Positions 1 through 5,670 of a DNA stretch of 5,978 nt are shown here, piece by piece; the stretch's first letter is position 1; every line of letters begins with the position of its first letter. The DNA comes from Actinomycetes bacterium. GTDB lineage: Bacteria; Actinomycetota; Aquicultoria; SURF-47; JAUUWJ01. The translations under genes were made by a program, and so were the position numbers. The stretch lies in NCBI GenBank assembly GCA_030589175.1, contig JAUUWJ010000048.1, forward strand, positions 1 to 5,978. The letters are read 5' to 3'. A model generated the notes under the pieces. It was not told where the DNA came from. It worked only from the letters and a program-made list of their open reading frames with translations, and did no database searches.

Positions 1-197
1 CTTAAATCCCACTGCGTTTATCTCTTTCCCCGAAGATCTAATGGTCCCTAAGAATGAACACTCTAAAACTGACTTTGCGAAGACTGCTCAATCCACCGTG
101 CATTTTAGGTACCTTATGCATCCATTCGGATGACCAACTCCTTCAAATTCAATTGTTTGTAAATGTTTGGCAATTTATTAATGGAGGAGTGAGGAAA
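1..197. other. Left-edge region without a supported gene
   Basis: No gene can be supported here. On the plus strand the frame beginning at base 2 stays open from the window edge to a TGA at 131-133. It could be the last 43 codons of a gene starting outside the window, but its translation matches nothing I recognise. The reading frame of the downstream secreted protein is open back to an ATG at 54. The 48 extra residues that start would add precede a perfect signal peptide, so this part is judged leader rather than coding. No convincing sigma-70 promoter was found. Confidence 0.3.
183..194 (+). promoter_or_regulatory. Ribosome binding site that sets the start at 198
   Basis: A purine-rich stretch containing GGAGG (183-187) and GAGG (191-194) lies just upstream of the ATG at 198, with spacings of about 10 and 3 bases. 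It decides between this start and the in-frame ATG at 54, because the protein begun at 198 opens directly with a signal peptide. Confidence 0.75.
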
Positions 198-1181
198 ATG
201 AAAAAGCTTATATTTTTAATTTTAGTACTAACATTTCTTTTGGGTGCTACCCAAACTTCGTTTGCCGCAAGACCTTACGGTAAAGTCGATATTTTAACAA
301 ACTATCGGATTGCCGGCTGGGCCAAAGACCCCGATAATTACAGATCAAGGCTAAAGATCCACATTTACAGAAACTCAACCTTCTATAAAGCGATAACAGC
401 TGGCAGATATCGTTCCGATGTTGGTTATCATTCATTCGACACGTCAGTTTCTATTCCAAAAGGCTCCTATATTAGAGTCTTTGCGATAGGCGTCAATTCC
501 AGTGGTAACTATGACCGATACAACAAATTAATCGGTAGAAACCACCGTCCTAGTGGTCATGTTGATATTCTTAGGCCAAAACGAATAGCCGGTTGGGCAC
601 GGGATTCTGATAATTATCGGCAACTTAAGATCCATATTTATGTGAAAGGCTACTTCTATAAAGAAGTGACAGCCAATAGATATCGATCAGATGTTGGTTA
701 TTATGCCTTTGACACCCGCGCTTCTATTACAGCCTCAAACGGAGTCTATGTCGATGTCTATGCAATCGGCAGAGATACCCTGGGCAACTATGACGGGTAT
801 CATCGTAGGATTGGTCATATCGATGGTTTTCCAGGGGCCTTTAATAGTAGGGTTATTGGTTATAGAAGTGCAGCTGATGGCCAAAGGAAGCTGTACATGG
901 AAAGCAACAGCTGGGTCCCAGGATATCAAAAAGTCGGCGCTGTAAAAGTTACAGGAAAAGGCTATTACAAATATCCTAACGGTTACTGGAAAAACTTTTG
1001 GTCGGAAACACTCTATTCCAATAGGTACAATTCAACTCTTAAGATGTACCGAGCTCATGTTGCCCGAAAATTTACAAATCCCAGTAGAACTGCAAAATTT
1101 GGGCAGAAAGGCTACCACACTTTTTGGAATAACGGTTACAAGTATAAAAAGGGACCGACATGGAAAACCTTTTGGTGGTAA
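198..1181 (+). CDS. Secreted protein with two tandem GWA-type modules and an aromatic-rich C-terminal domain
   Basis: This encodes a predicted exported protein of 327 residues. Residues 1-23 form a Sec signal peptide: two lysines, a hydrophobic core at 4-17, and a likely cleavage after Phe22-Ala23. Two tandem modules follow (about 28-113 and 120-206) and are about 60% identical by hand alignment. Each carries GxVDIL, RIAGWAxDxDNYR, LKIHIY, RYRSDVGY, FDT and GNYD. Such beta-strand-rich GWA/DPD modules occur in secreted or surface proteins; this is family resemblance, not proof. Residues 211-327 are rich in Tyr, Trp, Lys and Arg and contain a YKYxxG(x)WKxFW motif twice, the second copy ending the protein at Trp327. 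There is no membrane anchor or LPxTG motif, so release or non-covalent wall binding is inferred. The mature protein looks strongly basic. No enzyme motif is visible, and the function is unknown. A weak resemblance of the C-terminus to lactococcin 972-type proteins is noted separately. The start was chosen from the ribosome binding site and signal peptide. Confidence 0.85.
   Translation: MKKLIFLILVLTFLLGATQTSFAARPYGKVDILTNYRIAGWAKDPDNYRSRLKIHIYRNSTFYKAITAGRYRSDVGYHSFDTSVSIPKGSYIRVFAIGVNSSGNYDRYNKLIGRNHRPSGHVDILRPKRIAGWARDSDNYRQLKIHIYVKGYFYKEVTANRYRSDVGYYAFDTRASITASNGVYVDVYAIGRDTLGNYDGYHRRIGHIDGFPGAFNSRVIGYRSAADGQRKLYMESNSWVPGYQKVGAVKVTGKGYYKYPNGYWKNFWSETLYSNRYNSTLKMYRAHVARKFTNPSRTAKFGQKGYHTFWNNGYKYKKGPTWKTFWW
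279..536 (+). repeat. Tandem protein module, copy 1
   Basis: This is the first copy of a module of about 86 residues inside the secreted protein (residues 28-113). It matches copy 2 at about 60% of residues, including GxVDIL, RIAGWA, LKIHIY and RYRSDVGY. Conservation also shows in the DNA around GATATCG...GATGTTGGTTAT (407-427 here), which points to an internal duplication that has since diverged. Confidence 0.85.
555..815 (+). repeat. Tandem protein module, copy 2
   Basis: This is the second copy of the module (residues 120-206), joined to the first by a linker of about six residues. It lacks one residue after the DNYR motif and has about two extra near the ASNG turn, so the differences fall where loops between beta strands would be expected. 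Confidence 0.85.
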
Positions 1182-1195
1182 GTGTTAAGAAGACA

Positions 1196-1233
1196 GAGCT
1201 GACCTAGAGACCTTCCCGTCTCTAGGTCAGCTT
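1196..1233 (+). terminator. Strong hairpin between the two exported-protein genes
   Basis: The arms at 1197-1211 and 1218-1232 are perfectly complementary over 15 bp, with a six-base loop CTTCCC. A G-U wobble can add one more pair. The hairpin begins 15 bases after the TAA stop at 1179-1181. The sequence after it (TTAAATAAGG) is A/T-rich but lacks a run of T, so this is not a textbook Rho-independent terminator. A flanking 6-bp pair (1189-1194 with 1241-1246) could extend the structure up to the next gene's start codon. It may act as a terminator, a partial terminator or an mRNA-stability element. Confidence 0.5.
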
Positions 1234-1246
1234 AAATAAGGTCTTC

Positions 1247-2305
1247 ATGGGGGTACTCATGTTTAGAAATATTAAAAAAAACTGCAAAGTTTTGTTCATA
1301 AGTCTTATTACAATATTTCTTTTTCTTGTTTCCTCTAGCAATTACCAAGTAAGTAGCTTAAGAAGGGTAAGGACTTTAAGATCAAGAAATAGAATTTCTC
1401 GGAGTATCACCGAGAAACAAGAAATTGAAGAAGCAGGAGGATTGGGATTAAAACTAATAGGTAGTAAGTCAATGAATGGTAATTCGTTAGGGAGCTCATT
1501 TAGGTTATCAGCAAGAGATAGATTTGACGGAAATCTTTTCGTTCTAAATGATGGAAAACGACAAAATAACTATCTACTTACACTGCTCTTAGACTACAAA
1601 CAAACGCCAGTGTTTATAAATAATAAACCCAAATTATCTCAAAGGTTTAGTATAGATTCTTATGATGCAAAAATGATTCCTTTTAAAACCAAACAACTTG
1701 ATAAAGGCTTTAAAGACTTGACTGTGCTAGTTCTTAATAAGCCAGATGACCATTCATTAGATAGTACATCACGAGTTATTAATAATACTATGGTGTATTC
1801 CTTACGCTCAAATATTTTTGTCGATAGCTCCGAACCACCTTCAATTAATTTCTTAGAAAAAGCAACAACTGACATTAAAGATAATGAACAAATCGTACCC
1901 ATTTACCTAAGCAAAAGTAATGCAAATATAAGCTCTAAGAAAAAAGAATGGTTTAAAGAGGAAGTAAAACCCAAACAAAAGCTTAGGTATTTTATTCATG
2001 TTGCTAATAAATTGCAAAATAAAAAACCCTTACCTTTTGCCCTAGTATCATTTCTTAACTATAAACAAATCCCTATAAAAGTTGGAGAGCAAGAACCAGT
2101 TAAATTTTGTTATCTAAATTACAAAGAAAAAACTACTATTGCAGCGGATCTATTTGTACCTGAAAAGAAAGGCGTACACGAATTAATTGTCATAATGATC
2201 GCGAACCCCCATATGAAACTTTCGGATAGTCAAGAAAGACGAAATTTACAGCTAGAAGAGGAAGAAATTGAGCATACCCTCAGAGTCGGGCTTGTTGTAA
2301 AATAA
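1247..2305 (+). CDS. Predicted exported or membrane-anchored protein with an internal duplication, family not recognised
   Basis: I do not recognise this 352-residue protein. Residues 6-14 are basic and 15-30 are strongly hydrophobic, giving a signal peptide or a single N-terminal anchor. There is no clear AxA cleavage site and no lipobox cysteine. An arginine-rich stretch follows at about 39-52. The body contains two diverged copies of one unit, about 96-173 and 247-328. They align without gaps from DYKQTP (116-121) and NYKQIP (271-276) over 58 residues, with 11 identities and many matched hydrophobic positions. The alternating hydrophobic pattern suggests paired beta-sandwich domains. The tail at 325-342 is charged and glutamate-rich. 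Base composition looks more AT-rich than in the neighbouring genes. The start is uncertain: the ATG at 1247 has AAGG five bases upstream, while the in-frame ATG at 1259 has GGGGG (1249-1253) five bases upstream and gives a more usual signal sequence. The gene is co-directional with the upstream secreted-protein gene and separated from it by a hairpin. Confidence 0.75.
   Translation: MGVLMFRNIKKNCKVLFISLITIFLFLVSSSNYQVSSLRRVRTLRSRNRISRSITEKQEIEEAGGLGLKLIGSKSMNGNSLGSSFRLSARDRFDGNLFVLNDGKRQNNYLLTLLLDYKQTPVFINNKPKLSQRFSIDSYDAKMIPFKTKQLDKGFKDLTVLVLNKPDDHSLDSTSRVINNTMVYSLRSNIFVDSSEPPSINFLEKATTDIKDNEQIVPIYLSKSNANISSKKKEWFKEEVKPKQKLRYFIHVANKLQNKKPLPFALVSFLNYKQIPIKVGEQEPVKFCYLNYKEKTTIAADLFVPEKKGVHELIVIMIANPHMKLSDSQERRNLQLEEEEIEHTLRVGLVVK
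1395..1417 (+). repeat. Perfect 8-bp inverted repeat inside the 1247-2305 gene
   Basis: TTTCTCGG at 1395-1402 and CCGAGAAA at 1410-1417 are exact complements around a seven-base spacer AGTATCA. It lies in the codons just after the arginine-rich stretch. It could fold in the mRNA or be a protein binding site, but a chance origin is possible. Confidence 0.4.
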
Positions 2306-2348
2306 CCTTTCAACAAAAGTGATGATTAAGAGCTTTCTCGCCCTCGGA

Positions 2349-2370
2349 CTAAAACTAAGCCACTTGCTTA
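2349..2370 (-). terminator. Weak candidate terminator of the minus-strand operon
   Basis: Read on the minus strand, TAAGC (2370-2366) pairs with GCTTA (2360-2356) around a five-base loop, followed by GTTTTAG. It starts 5 bases beyond the TGA stop of the SplB-like gene, in the 70-bp gap between the convergent genes. The stem is short and poor in G+C, so it is only a candidate. I see no better terminator for either direction in this gap. Confidence 0.25.
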
Positions 2371-2375
2371 AATAG

Positions 2376-3404
2376 TCAATTGAGGCTAAAGCCGGCTATT
2401 GCGCCTACCTCATCGGCTAGGTCTTTGTTTTCCATACAGAGGTAAACTGGAACTTGTTTGGTGTGCGTTTTAATATTCTCAACCAAGGTTTTGAAAAGTT
2501 TCTTGCGAATAGCTATAAAATAACGAAGCTTGTTATCAATGCCGGGAACAAGTTCTCCGTAAATTATTTTTGAATTCGGAAATTTTTCTTGGATCACCGG
2601 TTTTAGCGCTTTGTTGAAGCGCAGTGCTCCTAAGCTTATCCAGGCAATATTTTTAGGCTCAATATGCTTAAAAATCATATCAACTACTTGCCGGTAACCT
2701 TCTTGCCACCCTTCATAATAAATGAGTGGATCAAAGTGAAATCCGATTTTATAACCCGCTTCCTGGCAAAGTCGAGCAGCCTCTATTCTCTTTTGCAAAG
2801 AATCCGCTTCCTTCTCTTCTTTATTAGCAATCTCATCAGAGTTAACGGAAAAAGAAACCACGACCTTGCCCCGGTGTTCTAACGAAAGCAAACTTTTTAC
2901 ATCCGAGCTCTTTGTTTTTATCTCAAATAACAAATTACCTATTTTGCTAAGTTTAGGAACCAGCACCTTATTGAAATCTATAATCTCGTTAAAACCAATG
3001 CTATCGATGAACTCGCCGCTTCCCAAACGGATTATCTTACCCGGATTCCTGTTACATAATTGCTTTACTTCTGCGATAGCTTTTTCGATATTTACAAAAA
3101 CAAAATAGGGAGAATTTACATAGTAATGGAGATAGCAATAAGTGCAATTGTAAAAACAACCTATGCCTAGGTTAAGTACATAATAATCACAACATCCGTA
3201 TTTTGGTGTCCCCGGACATTTCTTGACAAAACTTCCTTTGTTGGCCGCGATAAGCAGCTCGGATGATTTCAAACCCTTCTTTACCGATTTTGCTTTATCA
3301 ACATACTCAACCGGTAAACTCGAAAATCTTTTTAAAATCTTCTCAGTTAGGGGCTCCTTTAAAGCGCTTTTCTCAACTATTAATCTTTGTATCTCGAAGG
3401 ACAT
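2376..3404 (-). CDS. SplB-family radical SAM protein (spore photoproduct lyase-like)
   Basis: This 342-residue protein is close to the length of spore photoproduct lyase, the radical SAM enzyme that reverses the thymine spore photoproduct in DNA. The N-terminus carries the family signature KGSFVKKCPGTPKYGCCDYYVLN (split: KGSFVKKC at 56-63, then CCDYY at 71-75). Next comes Cys83-x3-Cys87-x2-Cys90, which should bind the 4Fe-4S cluster that cleaves S-adenosylmethionine. RLGSGEFIDS (126-135), VVSFSVNSD (182-190) and GYKIGFHFDPLIYYEGW (217-233) fit the rest of the barrel. From memory of the Bacillus enzyme, its hydrogen-donor cysteine (Cys141) falls in the segment aligning with 126-138, where this protein has Glu131. 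A cysteine elsewhere (Cys117, Cys213, Cys323) could substitute, but none is at that site. DNA repair is therefore uncertain; SplB-like with unknown substrate is the safer call. The gene is last in the operon and overlaps the upstream gene by 32 bp. ATG 3404 is the first start after an in-frame stop. The best AAGGAG (3425-3420) lies a rather long 15 bases upstream. Confidence 0.88.
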   Translation of the reverse strand: MSFEIQRLIVEKSALKEPLTEKILKRFSSLPVEYVDKAKSVKKGLKSSELLIAANKGSFVKKCPGTPKYGCCDYYVLNLGIGCFYNCTYCYLHYYVNSPYFVFVNIEKAIAEVKQLCNRNPGKIIRLGSGEFIDSIGFNEIIDFNKVLVPKLSKIGNLLFEIKTKSSDVKSLLSLEHRGKVVVSFSVNSDEIANKEEKEADSLQKRIEAARLCQEAGYKIGFHFDPLIYYEGWQEGYRQVVDMIFKHIEPKNIAWISLGALRFNKALKPVIQEKFPNSKIIYGELVPGIDNKLRYFIAIRKKLFKTLVENIKTHTKQVPVYLCMENKDLADEVGAIAGFSLN

Positions 3405-3834
3405 TTTTTACTAAATCAGCTCCTTGAAGTTTCTTAATAGCAGCGCGAATTTCTTCCAATTCATCATCCGTATCATAGCTAAATTCAAATCTTAAGTTCT
3501 CGTCTTCGAAGTAGGGAGTAGGTATAACTTTTAATTTTGGGCTTATTTTTAGCTCAGCAAGCTGCTCTTTAAAAGATTTCATCGTTTGTGAATACAGAGG
3601 AAAGCGCCTCTCTTGCAAAAGCGCCTTAACCCTGGAAAGCTTTTGGGGGCCGGATAACTTTTTATCTTTAAGCACCGATTGAATAAAGGGACTCTTAAGG
3701 ACTTCTGCAATAGCAATATTCTCGCGACCGGCAATATCCGTTATTAATTCTTTAAATAGCTTTTGCCAGTTGGTTCCGAGTTTAAGTCCGGCGCTTTTTA
3801 AAATATTAAGAGCATTATCAATGTCACCAGCCAT
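3373..3834 (-). CDS. Small cytoplasmic protein of unknown function, coupled to the SplB-like gene
   Basis: This 153-residue protein is not recognised. There is no signal peptide, membrane segment or cysteine. Residues 1-75 look helical and lysine-rich. Residues 76-98 hold ERRFPLYSQT followed by an amphipathic helix. Residues 99-120 (PKLKVIPTPYFEDENLRFEFSY) look like beta strands, and 121-138 form an acidic-to-basic helix (DDELEEIRAAIKKL). It therefore looks like a compact alpha/beta protein with a helical N-terminal domain. Its ATG shares one base with the TGA stop of the aldo/keto reductase, and its end overlaps the SplB-like gene by 32 bp. Such tight packing suggests that it works with the SplB-like enzyme as a partner, substrate-binding or nucleic-acid-binding protein. 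That is inference from context only. The ribosome binding site at 3844-3848 supports the start. Confidence 0.8.
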   Translation of the reverse strand: MAGDIDNALNILKSAGLKLGTNWQKLFKELITDIAGRENIAIAEVLKSPFIQSVLKDKKLSGPQKLSRVKALLQERRFPLYSQTMKSFKEQLAELKISPKLKVIPTPYFEDENLRFEFSYDTDDELEEIRAAIKKLQGADLVKNVLRDTKINS

Positions 3835-4763
3835 CAGACAAAGACCTCACTGATTTCGCACTCCAAAGCAGCTAGTACTTTATCGTCCAGTTCGGCTGCA
3901 AAAATATTTTCCTCAACTTGTTTCGCCGTCTTTGCTCCCGGAATTACCGTAGTTACACCCTCGTTGTTGATCAGTAAAGCTAATGCCAGTTGAGATGTTT
4001 TTAGCTTATGCCGCTCTGCAATATCTCTTAATAAATCTACTTGTTTTTTATAATAGTCAAAATTGACCGTAAACCGGCCTTTATATTTTCTATGATCTCC
4101 TTTGTCAAAATTCGGCCTCTTCTTAAACTTTCCGGTTAACATCCCCTTAAATAAAGGCTCGTAACCGATAAAGGCGATATGTTTTTCCTGACAATACGGC
4201 AAAATATCTTTTTTTACTTTTTGCCTAAATAAATTAAGTCTATCTTGATAGCTAACAAAGAAGTCTAGTTGGCTAATTGCCTTGAGCTGATCCAGGTCTA
4301 AATTACATGCGCCAACATAACGTACCTTTCCTTGATCAACAAGCGTCTGAAGTGCCTGGATAGTATTAGAAATATTAGTATCGGGATCCGGCCAGTGAAT
4401 TTGGTACAGATCTATCACTTCTCTGTTGAGCCGCTTAAGAGAAGCTTCACAAGCATCTATGACGTAATCAGCCGAGAGGTCATGCTTTATTGTGCCCTTA
4501 TTGTTCCAGCGTAAGCCGACTTTTGTAGCAATAATTGCATCTTTATGTGAACTTAAAGCTTTGCCTAAAATTTCTTCTGAGTGGCCAAAACCATAGAAAT
4601 CAGCGGTATCGAAAAAATTTACTCCCAAATCATAGGCTTTTTTAACAGCCTCCGTAGATGCATTGTCGTCGACAGCGCCCCATTTTTTGCCACCTATAGC
4701 CCAACAGCCCATTCCAATAACTGAGACGGAAAGGTTTGAGCTTCCTAAAATCCTATGTTTCAT
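3834..4763 (-). CDS. Aldo/keto reductase family oxidoreductase
   Basis: This is a full-length 309-residue member of the aldo/keto reductase superfamily, cytoplasmic NADPH-dependent enzymes that reduce aldehydes or ketones to alcohols. The catalytic tetrad is visible: Asp52 in FFDTAD, Tyr57 in FYG, Lys81 in ATKVG and His123 in QIHWPD. The N-terminal hairpin (RILGSSNLSVSVIGMGCWAIGG) and the cofactor-binding C-terminal segment TTVIPGAKTAKQVEENI (271-287) are typical. The IHWPD sequence and overall layout resemble the bacterial general reductases that act on sugars or small carbonyls, but the substrate cannot be assigned. The gene overlaps the end of the glycosyltransferase gene by 11 bp and shares one base with the start of the next gene (TGATG on the minus strand). 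No strong Shine-Dalgarno precedes its ATG, so translation probably relies on coupling to the glycosyltransferase. One small deviation is Cys153 in VGACNLD, where many relatives have serine. Confidence 0.93.
   Translation of the reverse strand: MKHRILGSSNLSVSVIGMGCWAIGGKKWGAVDDNASTEAVKKAYDLGVNFFDTADFYGFGHSEEILGKALSSHKDAIIATKVGLRWNNKGTIKHDLSADYVIDACEASLKRLNREVIDLYQIHWPDPDTNISNTIQALQTLVDQGKVRYVGACNLDLDQLKAISQLDFFVSYQDRLNLFRQKVKKDILPYCQEKHIAFIGYEPLFKGMLTGKFKKRPNFDKGDHRKYKGRFTVNFDYYKKQVDLLRDIAERHKLKTSQLALALLINNEGVTTVIPGAKTAKQVEENIFAAELDDKVLAALECEISEVFV
3844..3848 (-). promoter_or_regulatory. Ribosome binding site for the small unknown gene
   Basis: On the minus strand GAGGT precedes the ATG at 3834 by nine bases. 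It lies inside the final codons of the aldo/keto reductase gene and supports this start and translational coupling. Confidence 0.6.
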
Positions 4764-5613
4764 AAATTGCTATTTCGTCTTCTAACCTTTTTTGAATATA
4801 TTTATTGAAAAGATTGTCGTAATGTTTTGCATCAGCTTTTTTTCCTCTTTTTTGCGCTCCGTTTTTCAAAATCTCCAACTTTTCCATTAAGGTCTCAACA
4901 ACCGCTTTTTGTTTTCCATAATCAAGTGAGTCTTGCTGAAGCAATTTTTCTAAAGCGTAAACCCTGAATCTGTCCATCCCCCAGTGCTTTTGAGACAACT
5001 GATCCTCATGGCCGCCTGTTTTTACTACAAGTTTCTCGCTGACTAAGCCAACCGGATGATTTGCGCAAATTCTAAGCCAAAGATCGTAATCTTCGCAAGC
5101 TTCAAGATTTGGATCAAACTGACCGTCCTCACTCAATAAAGAACGATGCAGCACTACAGCCGAAGGAGATATCATACAACGAGCCAGGGAGATCTCAAAT
5201 ATTTCACCTTGTTGTTTTTGGTGATATTTCTTCGGATTTACTATGGAGCCATTTCTTTTCCATATTTCATCGGTCTGAGAAATCAAAATTCTCGGATTAC
5301 TAATGTGAAACAACACTTGCTTTTCAAGTTTGCTAGGAAGCCAGAAATCATCTGAATCTAGAAACGCAAGCCATTTGCTTTTGCTCTTTTCAATCCCCAA
5401 ATTCCTGGCAGCAGATACTCCCTTATTCTTTTGTTTAATAACTTTAAGCCTATCGTCATTTATATCAGATAGTGTTGAGGAGGGGTCGTCTTCAGAGCCG
5501 TCATCGATAACAATTACCTCTGCTGCATCAAAAGTTTGTTTTAGCACAGAAGTAACCGCTCTTCTTATCATTGATGCTCGGTTATAAACCGGAATTATCA
5601 CACTTACTTTCAT
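4753..5613 (-). CDS. Family 2 glycosyltransferase
   Basis: This 286-residue protein has the GT-A fold of family 2 glycosyltransferases, which transfer a sugar from a nucleotide donor to an acceptor, typically in polysaccharide, glycolipid or cell-wall glycan assembly. Visible motifs are VSVIIPVYNR (3-12), the nucleotide-binding VIVIDDGS (33-40), GVSAARNLGIEKSKSKWLAFLDSDD with the metal-binding DSD at 86-88, and the acceptor-side CEDYDLWLR (173-181), where Glu174 or Asp175 is the likely base. There is no membrane segment, so it is cytoplasmic or peripherally bound. Residues 235-282 are a lysine- and glutamate-rich helical tail. The donor and acceptor sugars cannot be told. The start is supported by GAAGGT at 5626-5621, seven bases before the ATG. 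The 3' end overlaps the aldo/keto reductase gene by 11 bp. The nucleosidase-like gene lies 57 bp upstream on the same strand, so this may be an internal gene of a longer operon. Confidence 0.93.
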   Translation of the reverse strand: MKVSVIIPVYNRASMIRRAVTSVLKQTFDAAEVIVIDDGSEDDPSSTLSDINDDRLKVIKQKNKGVSAARNLGIEKSKSKWLAFLDSDDFWLPSKLEKQVLFHISNPRILISQTDEIWKRNGSIVNPKKYHQKQQGEIFEISLARCMISPSAVVLHRSLLSEDGQFDPNLEACEDYDLWLRICANHPVGLVSEKLVVKTGGHEDQLSQKHWGMDRFRVYALEKLLQQDSLDYGKQKAVVETLMEKLEILKNGAQKRGKKADAKHYDNLFNKYIQKRLEDEIAIYET

Positions 5614-5620
5614 TTTGTTA

Positions 5621-5626
5621 ACCTTC
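5621..5626 (-). promoter_or_regulatory. Ribosome binding site for the glycosyltransferase
   Basis: On the minus strand GAAGGT lies seven bases before the ATG at 5613. It confirms that the conserved MKVSVIIPVYN start is the true N-terminus. Confidence 0.6.
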
Positions 5627-5670
5627 AGCCAACAGCTTTTGCTTTGAGTTAATATATATTGCCAGCTTTA

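Noticed and set aside
1..87. Open minus-strand frame at the left edge
   Set aside because: It follows a stop at 88-90 and contains no plausible start codon with a ribosome binding site, so it cannot be the beginning of a gene leaving the window.
153..181. TTGTTT and TATTAA boxes with 17-base spacing as a promoter for the secreted protein
   Set aside because: The boxes match the consensus poorly, and transcription would start inside the ribosome binding site, leaving almost no leader.
54..197. Extended N-terminus of the secreted protein from the ATG at 54
   Set aside because: It would place 48 residues before a typical signal peptide and has no good ribosome binding site, whereas the ATG at 198 has a strong one.
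691..945. Overlapping 84-codon frame inside the secreted-protein gene
   Set aside because: It is a shadow of the repeat modules in another frame, with no ribosome binding site and low-complexity content.
5330..5587. Antisense frames within the glycosyltransferase gene
   Set aside because: They lie wholly opposite a gene with clear catalytic motifs and have no independent support.
5640..5670. TATATT element upstream of the glycosyltransferase as an internal promoter
   Set aside because: The -10-like sequence is acceptable on the minus strand, but nothing resembling a -35 box lies at 16-18 bases, and A/T-rich gaps produce such matches by chance.
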